64,000 nt of DNA, taken from NCBI GenBank assembly GCA_024180945.1, contig JAKSGN010000041.1:1116001-1180000 (forward strand), given 5' to 3'. The translations under genes were made by a program, and so were the position numbers. Numbering within the stretch: position 1 is the stretch's first letter; every line of letters begins with the position of its first letter. Shown here one piece after another: positions 45,453 to 57,133 of the stretch. Under the pieces are notes generated by a model. The model saw only the letters and a list, made by a program, of their open reading frames with translations, searched no databases and was not told the DNA's origin. The DNA comes from Macrophomina tecta. Its lineage: Eukaryota > Ascomycota > Dothideomycetes > Botryosphaeriales > Botryosphaeriaceae.

Positions 45453-46469
45453 TATTTTGAATTGGGAACTGGCTGATTGAGCTCTGCTAGACCCAAATTG
45501 ATGGCTCAAATGTGGCCACCAAAATATATATCAAAATCATGCAATATGCCGAGGAAACACCGGCAAAGTTGTTTATCAGGTCCAAGTTTTTGACGTTCTC
45601 TCCTTTAACGACGCCACCGCTGCTGTAAAAGCATGCATCAAACGCGTGCTTCAGGACTTGAACAAACTCAGTTATTCTGATTTTTAATTCGGCTGGAAGT
45701 GTTGATGTGATCTTCTCTGGCGTGGAGAAGCCCCTAACAATCGGCACTCACCTTTCCGCCTGCCCCGTGGCTCTTCAAAAAGATATGTGCACCGTACAGC
45801 TCTGGTACTCGGCATACTCTCACGTCTCCAAGGAGTCACGGCCATCTCCGTATCCCTTCGCCCGTCGACCGCTTTTCAGTCGTTCCACCGAAGCTCGTTT
45901 CAAGGCGGTATCGCGGGCTCAGCCTAAATGCGAAGAGGAGCACAGAGCCAGCCATGTGTCATGCGGTCCCCTATTCTCGATATACCCGGCGCGTTTCAAG
46001 AACCGCCACTTCTTGGCACAATCACCGTGCATGCTCTTTCCAGAGCCTGCAGACTCACTGAAGGGTGTCAAGCTTCCTTAAGCGTATGCAATCCTGGGCG
46101 CGGCTGAATGTGCGGGTAAAGTCTACTGCTTTTAGACACTAAAAGAACTCCGGGCTCTAGAGCCCTGCGGGGGAAACGGTGCCTGTCAAGGCCTCGCTAG
46201 ACGAAGATCTGGGGAAGATGAGGCTGGCTGGCAAGGTACAGGCTGAAATGCTTGAGGACCCACGTCGTTTTTGCTTGGCTCAGTAAGAGACATGAAGGCG
46301 AGCCGACGGTCCGCGACGCCTTTTTGATGGCCTTGACCAGTCGCACAGCATAGGAATGTTTATCCGAAGTCCTGTTATAAAGACTGGGAACCACTTCTAG
46401 GCTTGGTCGTTTCCAAACATCAAGCACCACTCGTTTGAGCCTGTTTCTACTTCTGCGGCAACCGCTGTC
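45453..46469. other. Intergenic, tRNA-Ile to CE4 gene
   Basis: Begins with the duplicated tRNA 5' flank (45453-45503). The rest has ORFs of up to 182 aa on both strands around 45.7-46.7 kb that overlap the CE4 start and match nothing. The right part is the CE4 promoter. Confidence 0.45.
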
Positions 46470-47360
46470 ATGCACTTCTCTTCGCTCGTAGTATCTGCCT
46501 TCGCCGCCCTGGCAGCGGCCACTCCCGTCCCGAATCCGCTGGAGGCTTTCAAGCGCGCTGGACCGGCTGCCGGGCAGGTCATTACGAAATGCTCCTCTGC
46601 CGGCCAGTTGGCGTTGGCGTTCGATGACGGGCCGTACCAATACACGCAGAAGCTGGTTGACACGCTCAACGCAGCCGGAGCCAAGGGCACCTTCTTCGTG
46701 ACGGGCACACTCTATGGTACTTCTCCACAACAACCCCCCACCCATCCGTGCAACAATGCTAATGCCGATGCAACCCAGGCTGCATCTACAACCAAAAGAC
46801 GGCTCTCCAGAACGCGTACAAGGCGGGCCACCAGATCGCCTCGCACAGCTGGTCGCACCCGTCCAATTTCGGCTCGCTCAGCGCGGCGGACCTGACAACG
46901 CAGATGCAGCGACTCGAGGGCGCGCTCGTCAGCATCATCGGCAAGAAGCCGACGTACATGCGCCCGCCCTACCTCGCTACCGGCGGCAACGTGCAGTCGA
47001 CGATGAAGACGCTCGGCTACCGCATCATCACCGACGACGTCGACTCGGGCGACTGGAACGGCTACAGCGTCGCCCAGAGCGAGCAGCAGTTCACCAATGC
47101 TGGTGCGGGCGGCAACGGGCATATCCCGCTCATGCACGAGACGTATGCCACCACCGTCAACCAGCTGGTGCCCTGGTTGATCAACTGGGCGAAGCAGAAC
47201 AACCTGAAGTTGGTTACTGTTGGTAGGTTCACTTTTGTTCTATGCTGGTTGTGGTTGATGGCGCATTGGTGCTGACTCGGGATATTTCGCAGCTGAGTGC
47301 CTTGGTGATGCTGGTGGTGCCTACACGAGTGGTACCCCCGCGTCGTCACAGACGTGCTGA
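46470..47360 (+). CDS. Secreted polysaccharide deacetylase (CE4), single domain
   Basis: Three exons: 46470-46716, 46779-47222, 47293-47360 (252 aa). A signal peptide (residues 1-18, MHFSS then Ala-rich) is followed by a compact CE4 domain. Motifs: LAFDDGP (catalytic base and metal Asp), HSWSH (metal His pair), RPPY, the DDVDSGDW motif and HIPLMHET (catalytic His). All five motifs of active CE4 enzymes are therefore present. Activity on chitin or chitooligosaccharides is likely, but xylan or peptidoglycan-like glycans cannot be excluded. There is no CBM18, unlike the enzyme at 1502-3644, although both begin MHFSS. The C terminus ends shortly after the domain with a Cys. Confidence 0.9.
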
Positions 47361-47804
47361 AAGTGCCTTCGGAAAAGGGGGGGGGGGAACTCGGGGGTGT
47401 GCCGCGGAGGGCACTCGAGGCTGTTGGTTTGAAGTATATTGAGTTCACAGTATATACTTATGACAAGAATGTTCACCAGAAAATGCGCCTACGATGCCTC
47501 ACAACGCTTGAGACAGGAGGTGGCAACAATTTCATTACCGCGTGCATCGGGTGGCGTAGATGGAAGGGGTGTGCCTCGGCGCATGTCAATAATGATTTTG
47601 ATCCCTCCACAATGAACTAGGTCCATACGGCAAATTGATGATATGTCTAATCTATATATATATACTCTCGAACAGCCAAAGATCTATAGGGTCCGGGAAT
47701 GATTTTCGGCCTCATCATATCCACGGTTTAATGGAACGAGGTAGATGTCGTACAATTCCCTTGGAAAAAGTTGCTACGGGAGCAAAGACGGGCACACTTC
47801 GCTC
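47361..47804. other. Convergent intergenic region, CE4 gene to Zn2Cys6 gene
   Basis: 444 bp holding two 3' UTRs and a G run near 47378-47387. No gene is seen. Confidence 0.5.
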
Positions 47805-49033
47805 TCAAGCAACACCAAGCTCCTCGAAGGGCCACTTCAGCGCCTCCTCCCATTCGGGTCCCGTAAGCTTCGCTACACAGGCCACGGCCGTCTCCGGCCA
47901 CTTTGAAATGAACCACATATGCGAGGCGCCTTTTGACAGCACGCAATAATGTGCATAGATGACCAGAGCCAAAGGCCGCTTCTCCTGGAGGAGCTGGATG
48001 TAATGCTCGGATACGGCAGTGCACCAGGAGAGCACGGGCACCTGCAGAGACCCCACACGCATGTGGCAATGGAAGATGTCCGATGTCGCCCATATGGCTT
48101 GCTGGTACACGGCACGCTCCTTGGCGTCGGCGGTGTGCGCCAGGTTGTAGAACTGCAGCGACGTGAGCGAGGCGATGCCGGCCGCGATGTTGCACACCTG
48201 CATCTGCCGCGCGGTGGCCCCGGGGCCGCTGGAGGGCGCGGAGTTCGTGGTCATACAGCCGATGGAAGCGAGGAGTTGCTCAGACATACGGACCATGGGC
48301 GTGAGAGATATGTAGCCGTCGATGAAACGGCCACAGTCTGAGGGGTCACTCATGCGGGCGACGCCGCTGGAGAAGCTTAGCGTGCACATGACGTAGTAGA
48401 TGGCAGCGGTAATGTTAGCCGGGCTGATAGTCTGTATCTTGGAGCGGAAGAGGGTAACGGCTTTCTCATGGTGGACTCGGGCGCGGGCCAGGTTGGTCTC
48501 TGACGTGCCGTGGAGATGAACCTTGTGCAGAGCAGACAAAGCTAGGACCGAGTGCAGAAGAAAATCGTTGGCCATGACCTCCTGGGGAACCATGGCTTGC
48601 CAGATACTTCTGCTGGCATCTTCAGTTGTCTCCATAGTTAGGGAGGTGCTGTTGAGGAAATGGTGGAGCAGCTCCGATTGGATAGCATTGAGGTCAAATG
48701 TCTGGAGAGGCGGCACGAAGGAGGAGATAATGGTAGGGGCAGCTCGCACGCCTCGGTCTCCGTTTCTTCGTAATACAGTAGTTAAGGGTTGCGATCGCCT
48801 GCTTCCGGAGCCGGGCTGAATCGTGGGCGGGCAACCCAAAAACTCGTAACTGCACAGTATCTCCCGCCTGTGACAGTTGCTGCATCGCGGAGATTGCAAA
48901 TCGCACTTGGGAATATCAGCTCTACCTGCAGGCAAAATCGAGCATTAAGTGGACAGACCCGCATACGCCTCTTCTTGCATTGACTGCACCCGTTTCGGGA
49001 TTTCGTGTGTGGTCTCCGGGATGATGTTGCCAT
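47805..49033 (-). CDS. Zn2Cys6 fungal transcription factor
   Basis: Two exons: 49033-48959 and 48905-47805 (391 aa). The binuclear zinc cluster spans the intron: C-SQ-C-KKRRMR in exon 1 joins to C-DLQSPR-C-SN-C-HRREIL-C in exon 2, giving six Cys with canonical spacing. The intron (53 nt, GTCTGT donor, CAAG acceptor) splits it precisely before the third Cys. The remainder is a helical region of about 330 residues that looks like the sterol-uptake (Upc2-like) type of compact Zn2Cys6 proteins, without the large middle homology region. Target genes are unknown. The neighbouring CE4 gene is convergent, so it is not obviously its target. In-frame sequence continues upstream of the ATG at 49033 only from GTG. 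Confidence 0.87.
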
Positions 49034-51061
49034 ATTGATTGTAGTTGAGCACACTAAATAGTGTTTACAGTGGATAATTGAGTTTTGAGAATCAGAGTCC
49101 CCAGAGCTTTTAAGGGAGTGGGGAGGATGATGTGGCGCATTGGGTTGTACTCTAGAACACAGAGATCATGCGCTAGTTGCCGATCTAGCTTAGAGTAACC
49201 ATACAAGCGCGAATCCTACAGGATAGATTCTGACGTCGTGCACTTCGTGGAGACTCTAAGGCGAGCATCGGTCTTCAGCTCTGATAATATTGAATGATTG
49301 AAGAATTACCTAGTCACTCTTGCTCCGTCGTTGGAAGACCTGCCGCCAGCGATGTAGGGAAGCAATGTAAGCATGGGGCCCATGCTAAACTGTGACTTGG
49401 CACTACTGTAAAGGCCAGGATTGCTTTCGGCTTAGCGACAAGTAGCTGCGTGCAGGGAAAGATGGTGTTTGCTACGCACTTGGCTTTTTCTGGTTAAACA
49501 GTCATCCGGGGTTCACTGTTCTTTCTACTCGCGGAGTGAACATCATGACAAATACGAAAATTATGAATTCTGTCCTCCGCTCCTTACCTGCCTACGGGTG
49601 GATTCGTGGCTGAAATTTCCCAGTATAGGTAGTGATGCTCATGCTATGCGCCTTTCTACACAAGGGTGATACAGCATTGTCAATAAAGCGTCAATCTCGC
49701 GTGCGCGTCTGGCAGTGAGATCTGCTGAAGAAATATTCAGAAGTGGTAAATAGTCCGTATTTGTTGTATTGACGCGCTCAAGACCGCTACTTCGGCTGGC
49801 TTTCAGTCGTGGAGATAGCTCTCATCAATAGATGAGCCGTCATGTGGAGTTTTGCTTGTTAGATGTCTGAGAGGAATCTATGCTTAGCGTTGCAGAATTC
49901 ACTCAAACTCGGTGAGCCAAATTCCAGCAATCTCTCGCAGGTGTATGCACACGAATGGCGCAGTATACGCTGAAAATCGGAAATCCGAAGCATCTTCGAA
50001 ATCGGGCCTTTTGTCCGAAAGTGTTATGTCAGAACCAATCGCGGACTCCCCCAAATTTCAATGCACATATTTCGTGTGCTTTGTACAGACTCAGCCGCTT
50101 GCAGTAGAAATGGTAAATTAAACATAAAATGCCCAAATCCGATCACACAGCACTTCAGAAGCGATCCTCAGGTACATCCTAAAAGCCGATATTCAGATCT
50201 TGAAGCCGTTTCTCGAATTTGTTGACATAGCTGACGGTGACGGCCATGGAGTAATGATCAAGCCAAGGACGAGGAATTGGAGAGCCGACTGGAGTTGCAA
50301 CTGGCGCAATTCTGACTTGCCTGGGGCAAAGAAGATATGAGCCGAGAGACTCGGTATCCGAATTCGGCTCTAATGGGGTGGTCTTGATGATAGACATCTT
50401 GCCTTTGATCTGGGGAATCTGTTCTCGGAGATAACTTTGTCGATTGGTTTGCGCGGAATGTGAATGTGGAGTAACTTTTGTTCTGTGAGATATCTTCTTG
50501 CTCGCGGCCGTCAGCCCTTTATACCTAGGCCGACAGTTTAGCGTATTGAAGGAGGTATCTCTTCCGTGGAATTTAGTAAAAGGCAGACGGAATTCTTGCC
50601 AAGGCTGAATCTAGAATGGCTGTTATCCATAAATAGTATGAGCTGAAGGGTATGGGACATGGCTGCTAGCCGAATAAGACTGTTTCCACAAAATGTGACC
50701 TCGCATTTCATGGAGGTTTGGAGGGTCGACTTTATCTTATTGCGCCACCTGGCTAGAGAGGCAAACCGCAGGGAACTGGGCAGATCTTCAGATTTGAATT
50801 TTCCCATTAGATGTGGCTTTTGATGTCGCAAAAGATAGAAGCGCATGGGTCGTGATGAAGCGACCTTCGAGCCTCGTAGCTGGTTTGCTCAGCCCTCTTT
50901 CGTGCCTCCGGCTAGTAACAACTCACCGCACCATCAACGCGATGTCCTTGAAATCGACGGCGGCCTGCGGGGCCCATATTCCAAAATATCGCGCGTCACG
51001 TAGTGTTCACTGCTGCCTTTCGGATGGTGGCAGAGTGCTGCAGTGTAGCTGTTGGGGCCAT
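49034..51061. other. Gene-poor region upstream of the Zn2Cys6 gene
   Basis: About 2 kb. One 72-codon ORF (50179-50397 minus) is listed separately with low confidence. Otherwise I see no gene, RNA or repeat with support. Confidence 0.45.
50179..50397 (-). CDS. Possible small orphan protein
   Basis: A 72-codon ORF with an ATG start (MSIIKTTPLEPNSD) and unbiased composition, isolated in a gene-poor stretch. It has no signal peptide, Cys pattern or domain that I recognise. It may be a real small protein, one exon of a larger gene, or chance. Confidence 0.25.
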   Translation of the reverse strand: MSIIKTTPLEPNSDTESLGSYLLCPRQVRIAPVATPVGSPIPRPWLDHYSMAVTVSYVNKFEKRLQDLNIGF

Positions 51062-52058
51062 TCATTTCTCCAAGCCCCTAGCTCTGATGAACCTGTTGAT
51101 CTGATCCTTGCAGACTTTCTCGTTGTATTGCTCCCACACCTCGTACAAGGAGACCATTTCCTGCACGCAGTCCGCCACAGCCTCGATGTCGACGTTAGAG
51201 TCGGCCAGCCAATTCATGAGATGCTGCATCCTGACAGGCGACCCTCCCGCATTGCCAGCCTGCTGGTTGGAAAGGCCGGACATGGCGGTCTGCATGTTAG
51301 CGGCAGTGAGCATGCTGATACCGGTCTGAGTGGGGCCCAGGGTCACAGCAATAACCATCGAAGCTATTGCAATCACGTGCGGTGGATGGAGAAGGGGCAG
51401 GTCAGTCAGGTAGTGATCGTTCAAGACATACTCAGCTTGTGAGTACTCTTCGTGCGTCAATTTGAAGCTGGTCTGAAGATCTGAAAGACTTCGGTAGGGA
51501 TGGTGGATGATGAGCTGCGAGTTCATTTCCGAAATGAGGCTGAACTCGCATTCACCGAGCTTTGATGTATCGGGAAGGATGATGTCTTTTGCCGAGTAAG
51601 CTGATGTGCACCTTTGTGTGAGATCTGGGAGGCGTACCTTGCCATGCCTGACGAGCCTCGCCCAAAATCATGCGGATATGCTGAGGGCTTTCCTCCATTT
51701 TACAAGCGAGGTAGAGGGCAGTCACGATGACGAGATTCGGATTTGTTCTCCGAATCTCAATCTTGGTGTAGACGCGGCGGATGTAGACTTGGGCAGTTGC
51801 TACTGCTTGCTGAGACAACTTCAATCGCCGCACGAGTTTATTAAGCTCTACAAAGGATCAGCAAACGCTATATCCGCCCCCCCGGAGATCAAACATACGG
51901 CTGCAAAAATACACATGCAAGAGACGACGGTCGGGTAGAGGGTATTTCTGCACGAGCTCCTTGTTCTCGTCTTCGAGGCTGCGGCGGATCTGAGCCAACT
52001 CGGGCTTGGAGTAGGTCCAGAAGCGGCGCTGGGTGGAGCTCCAATAGCTGGCAGACAT
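51062..52058 (-). CDS. SSN8: Cyclin C of the Mediator kinase module (Ssn8/Srb11)
   Basis: Three exons: 52058-51899, 51847-51638, 51585-51062 (297 aa). The start [21 protein letters not shown] is the typical cyclin C N terminus. The cyclin box contains [15 protein letters not shown] and [22 protein letters not shown], then [11 protein letters not shown]. Yeast Ssn8 (323 aa) pairs with the kinase Cdk8/Ssn3 in the Mediator kinase module, which represses or tunes RNA polymerase II genes; cyclin C also reaches mitochondria under stress. The second intron (51586-51637) must end at AAAAG; a later AAAG would introduce a stop. The start lies 484 bp from the divergently transcribed SAL1. Confidence 0.95.
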
Positions 52059-52542
52059 GGTGGCAGAGGCCGAGACACCAGCGACGGATTGTATACACGC
52101 GCACACAGATGGCCACCTCGGCACACGAGCGACTGGGCGGGAAGGGTAATTGGGCAGTCCAAGCGGCAGGAGGTGCGCACGGCCAGGAAGGAGGTGCTGG
52201 AGGGACAGAGATCGAGGAGTGGGGAGCGAGACGGGGCCGGATCGGGGGGTGATCAGCGCAAGGGCCCTGCTGGGGGCCGGCTTAAGGGAGGGAGGATGGT
52301 GTTGCGGGCGCTGGCGTTGCGGGCTCGGCTCTTTCGGGGCCAACCATTCGCACGCTGGCCTTTGTCAGACTCCGCCGCATCGCTCGCTCGACAGCAACGC
52401 CCCACTTGGAGCTGCTTTCCATGCGCTTTTCGCCGCCGAAGCAAGCCGCTCGACCTCGCTGTCCGTCCTCGACGCCGCCGGCCTGCCTTTGCTGCTGCGT
52501 AGCATGGCCTCGCGACTCCCCAGATAACCTCGCCCACCGACC
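52059..52542. promoter_or_regulatory. Divergent promoter region, SSN8 / SAL1
   Basis: 484 bp between head-to-head start codons, GC-rich. ORFs crossing it on both strands are chance or frame extensions. Confidence 0.55.
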
Positions 52543-54683
52543 ATGGACCTCGAATCCGCAAATGCCCAGGATGCGCGGGTCGAGGCGCTGTGGGCCCAGC
52601 TCGACACCAAGAAACTGGGCCACCTCGACCTCAATGGCCTCAAGCGCGGCCTGCGCAAGATCGACCACCGTAACGCGCCCTCCCGCTGCTTGCTCTCGAC
52701 CCGCCCCAGCTAACCTCCCGCCAGCCCTGAAGAACGCCGACGACCTCCTGAAAGACGTGCTGAAGAGCGTCGACACGGACGGCAACGGCCAAATCTCCTA
52801 CTCCGGTCAGCTCCCCCTTCGCACCTCTGCTGCGCGCGCCCGACACTGACTACGCCTGCGAAGAATTCCACAATTTTGTGAAGCAGACGGAACGGGAGCT
52901 ATGGCGCCTCTTCACGAGCATCGACCGCAACCATGACGGGAGACTGGACAAGGGCGAGCTGCAGGCCGCGTTCCTGCGCGCCGGCCTAGTTGTGCCCAAC
53001 TCGAAGTTGAACCAATTCTTCGCCGAGGTGGACAGCAACCGTGACGGTGTCATCAGTTTTGACGAGTGGCGGTATGTCCGCATTCACCGGCTTTCCCTTT
53101 TGCCTGGGGGGACACTGACCCTCGCCCACAGCGATTTTCTCCTGTTTATACCCGCCGAGACTCCTAGCCTGAAGGCTGTCCTGTCCTACTACTCGTCAAC
53201 TGTGCAAATGAACCCAGAGGGCGACGTCGCTGTCAACGACGAGCTTATGAACGGACTAGGTACTTGGCTACTCCACCTTTTCTTTGGCTCGCTCATCGGC
53301 ATCGCAAAATCTCCCACCGCCTCCCTTCCGCCGCTCGAGCGCGAGAGTGAAACTTCTGCATTGATGCCACCGGCCACCCAGCCCCCAGCGACCGTGCAGC
53401 AGCCCCTCCTCCCGCCCGAAGTAGGCCTCGTGGAAGCTTCGACCGCCGCGCCCGAGACCGCCGATACATTTTGGCAAACGCATGTGGAGCCGGTGCTGAC
53501 TGCTTGCGTCCCGAATCCAGGCTACTTTGTGGCGGGAGGCCTTGCTGGCATCGTCTCGCGCACAACTACCGCGCCCCTCGACCGTCTGAAAGTTTATCTC
53601 ATCGCCCAGACCCATACCACCGAGACCGCGGTGCAAGCAGCAAAGAAAGGCGCTCCCTTGGCCGCCGTCAAGCGTGGTGTCATGTCGCTGGTCAACGCCA
53701 CAAAAGAGCTGTGGGCTGCAGGCGGGATGCGCAGTCTTTATGCAGGTGCGATGTCTGAGACCCCGCGGAAACCCGTTTGCTAACTCTTGCGAAGGAAATG
53801 GCTTGAACGTCGTAAAGGTCATGCCCGAATCAGCGGTGAAATTCGGTGCATTTGAGGTGAGTTTTGCGCAAAGCTGCGAATTGGCTTCCGCTTATAAGCT
53901 ACTAGGCATCGAAACGCATGTTCGCCAGGATCGAGGGTCACGGCAATCCCAGGGACATCCACACCTGGTCGAAATTCATGGCCGGCGGCTTCGGAGGAAT
54001 GGTTTCCCAGTGAGTGCTAGCTTTTTCCTGTTCGAATCACGGGGGCATGGCTATTGATACCAAAGCAGGGCTGTTGTATACCCGCTCGACACATTAAAAT
54101 TGTGAGTTTTATGGATCGTCGAAACTTTTGTTCGCGCCGAGTGAGACTGACGTCATTGTATAGCCGCATGCAATGCGAAACCGTCTCCGGAGGACTTCAC
54201 GGCAATAAACTAATCATAGCTACCGCGAAGAAGATGTGGTACAAGGACGGCATACGTTCCTTCTACCGCGGTTTGCCTATGGGCCTGTTCGGAATTTTCC
54301 CTTACGCAGCCGTCGATCTGGGAACATTCGAGTACCTCAAGCGGATGGTTACAAGATCCAATGCCCTGAAGCGACACTGTCATGAGGAGCAGGCCGAGCC
54401 TGGCAGCTTCATGACCGCCTTCATTGGCGGATTCAGCGGTGCTTTTGGAGCCAGCCTAGTCTACCCCATGAACTTGCTGCGCACGAGACTACAGAGTCAG
54501 GGGACCGTGCTACACCCGCGGACCTACACCGGCATCATGGACGTGACACGCCAAACAATTCAGGGTGAAGGCGTTCGTGGGCTGTTCCGAGGCCTTACGC
54601 CCAATCTGCTCAAGGTTGTCCCCGCCGTCTCCATCACCTACGTGGTCTACGAGCATTCGAAGAAGGTCTTGAAGCTCCATTGA
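52543..54683 (+). CDS. SAL1: Calcium-binding mitochondrial ATP-Mg/Pi carrier (Sal1/SCaMC)
   Basis: Eight exons: 52543-52669, 52725-52805, 52864-53071, 53132-53745, 53795-53856, 53906-54009, 54069-54101 (33 nt), 54164-54683 (582 aa). The N-terminal half has EF hands: a degenerate first (DTKKLGHLDLN), then DTDGNGQISYSEF, DRNHDGRLDKGEL and DSNRDGVISFDEW. After a linker, three mitochondrial-carrier repeats carry the signatures APLDRLK, YPLDTLKF and YPMNLLR; the third has Asn at the usual acidic position. This is the SCaMC/Sal1 layout: Ca2+ sensed outside controls exchange of ATP-Mg and phosphate across the inner mitochondrial membrane. Length matches other fungal members. Confidence 0.95.
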
Positions 54684-55935
54684 GCGTCCACGATGCACAA
54701 GCAATCAGCATCCATGCAACTTACGGTTGCAAAACCGCTCCGGTTATTTGTGCTTTCGATCAGGATGGAACCCCTCTCAGCATCGACATGTCGAGAAGGA
54801 TTGTCCTGAGTGCCGCTTGCGGTGTCTGGACACAAAGTTCTTTTTCTCTCAGCAGAGATACCCCGCGGCCATAGAGCTGCTTCATTTGTCGCCATTGCGA
54901 AAAAAACACCAAAAAAAAAGCGGAAGATATGGTTTGTATTTCTAGGGAGAGTAGAAGGTCGGTGGAAGGGAGATCAAGTGCGGTGAAGACAAAACCCGGA
55001 ACGCCAGATTACGGTCTTTATACATCCAATTCTCTTCATATTTTCTCTTCCCCTATACTTGGAGCGCGGCGTTTTTCGGCGTCGGGAACTGCGGAAGCCG
55101 CGCGTCTGGCATCTAGAAACGATACGCACAATACACCACCGGAGACCTTTTCTTCTTTCCTATTTGTTCTTTTTGCGTTTGTCTCTCCACGGAAGCGGGG
55201 AAGTGCCCTTCCCGTGCTATGGGCCCTTGGAGGCGTGGAGCTATTGAAGTGTATGGATGCGGGGAACGGGTCAGACATGACCTTGGCCGCGTTTGAGGGC
55301 TGGGGTGGAGAGAACGTGGGAAAGGTGCCACCGTTGTTCCTAGATAACATGACGGGATAGAAGAAGGGATTGGACGGTTGCCAACAACCTTCTTGCATTG
55401 TCGATTAGCGCGAGGAAGCCGAGAAGATGCGAAATATCTTCCCATATAGACGTTGCCTTTCGCCTCCCCTTTCGCCTGCGGCCAGACGACAACACGGCCT
55501 GTTGACCTAACTGGTATGCTAGTCACCTTAATTCGGAACAGTTGCTACTCTTGCTCTGAGCCAGAAAGAGCAGGAGAGCCGAAATAGGCAGGAGCCCGAG
55601 TTTGAAACTCAATCGGGCGCGAAAAGTAAAAAGAGGTCTCCAACGAAAAGTAAACATTTCAAAGCGTCTAAGCTTCTTCCATCCATACCTTAGGGGCTCG
55701 TTTTGCTCTTTTCCTTTGCTCTTATTCGACTGTTCTGTCGTGGCATTGAATGTGGCGGCAGCGACAATTGTAACGAAAGAGAGGATGACTGACTCCTATG
55801 CTCGACTCACGGGGAACTGCTTGATATGGATAGCACGGCTAAAGCCCGTTGCTGGTCTTGGCACAAAACATTTCCATCCGTCCCAGATATCCCGCCCGCC
55901 TCCCGATTGCAACGCCGTGCTCCATGCCTATATGA

Positions 55936-55972
<37 letters not shown>

Positions 55973-56188
55973 GAAAGAAAGAAAGCGCGAATGCTGCCAG
56001 TGTCTGCGGTATCCATCGCACTTGGGTTCCTGCGGCGGGAGGTGCCACTGTACAAAGTCATCACGACAGGTTCTCCCCGCAGTCCCCCCGCCGCCATCTA
56101 AACAATCCCCCCTCTACCATCTCCACGCTTTTCGTGCGGAGCCCAATATGTTTTGCTCATCGTTTTCCTTTTCCAAAAAAATTTTTTT
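54684..56188. other. Intergenic, SAL1 to SYN8
   Basis: 1.5 kb between convergent genes with no supported gene. It includes an A run (about 55935-55951) followed by a GA-rich tract and short ORFs without family resemblance. Confidence 0.45.
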
Positions 56189-57133
56189 TTATTTGGTGAT
56201 GATGATCAACAAGACCAGGATGACGATGAGCACAACGATGACGGTCATGCTCCAGTTCTCGCGGGCACGGCGGCCGACCTTGGCGAAGCGGCGGCCGGCG
56301 CGGTCAAGCTGGGACTGATGGCGGTCGACGCTCTCATCGACCTCGTCGAGCAGCATGACGTGGCTGTCGAGCTCGTCGCCGATCTGGATCGACAGCTCGC
56401 GCTGGCGGCCGATGCTCTCGCCCAGGCGGTCCAGCTGCTCGTCCTGCTGCTCGATCACCTGCCGGTGGTACTCGTGGATCTGCTGGTTCGAGAAGTCGCT
56501 GTGGTCGGGCAGCGCGGCTTCTTCGTCCGGGTCGTCGCGGTAGGGGAAGAGCGCGGCGCGCGCGGCGTCGTCATCCTCGTCCGAGGCGTCGGTGAAGCGC
56601 ACGGCTTTCTTGGCTCGCGTCGTCGGGTGCGTCGTGCTCGCGGCTGCAAAATCGGACGAGAGGGCGGGATCGTTGGGGGAAGAGAGTGTGTCGGCGCCTG
56701 AGGCGTTGTTGGCGCCAGTCGTGCTGAACTGTGCGGAAAGGTCGTCATATTGCGCGCGTAGCCGCGAGACTTGGTCTTGGAGCGATCTGCAGGCAGCTGG
56801 GGTGTCAGCAGGTATCGGGCAGCGGTTGTGGTGGTGGCTTGCTTGGAACGTAGGGAGAAGTGTATCAGGAGGGGAAGGGAAGACGGTGCCGGGATGCTGG
56901 GAGAGGGATGTGGTGTGCATGTGGATGCGTGGAGAGACGGACTCGTCCGGGTTTTGGGAGAGCTGGGCGTCCAAGGCGGAGATGCCGGAGGATAGCGATT
57001 CGAGCGAGCGCGAGATCTGGCCGTCCTGGGTGTTTGGCGACAAGTTCAGAGACACGGCGCGTTGGCGTTCGAGGAGCGACAGCTTGATGTGGTCTGCAAG
57101 GAGGAGCAGCTGGGCTGGGTTGGCCGTCGCCAT
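56189..57133 (-). CDS. SYN8: Syn8-type Qc-SNARE (syntaxin 8 family)
   Basis: Open as a single exon of 314 aa. The N-terminal helix LLLLADHIKLSLLERQR is typical of fungal Syn8/Tlg-type SNAREs. A SNARE helix spans about 225-285 (QQDEQLDRLGESIGRQRELS onward) and a single C-terminal membrane anchor (about 293-313) follows. Such SNAREs act at endosomes. At the position where Qc-SNAREs usually have the zero-layer Gln (GDELD-S-Q-type), this protein has His (GDELDSH). An in-frame intron at 56787-56849 (63 nt, GTTCCA donor, CTGAC branch, CTGCAG acceptor) may be removed, shortening the His/Pro-rich middle by 21 residues. The ORF is divergent from the RING gene. Confidence 0.82.
   Translation of the reverse strand: MATANPAQLLLLADHIKLSLLERQRAVSLNLSPNTQDGQISRSLESLSSGISALDAQLSQNPDESVSPRIHMHTTSLSQHPGTVFPSPPDTLLPTFQASHHHNRCPIPADTPAACRSLQDQVSRLRAQYDDLSAQFSTTGANNASGADTLSSPNDPALSSDFAAASTTHPTTRAKKAVRFTDASDEDDDAARAALFPYRDDPDEEAALPDHSDFSNQQIHEYHRQVIEQQDEQLDRLGESIGRQRELSIQIGDELDSHVMLLDEVDESVDRHQSQLDRAGRRFAKVGRRARENWSMTVIVVLIVILVLLIIITK

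Noticed and set aside
43342..51061. Suspected RIP-degraded transposon relics in the gene-poor stretches
   Set aside because: No terminal repeats, no transposase or reverse-transcriptase motifs, and no strong TpA excess visible by eye; dinucleotide counts would be needed.
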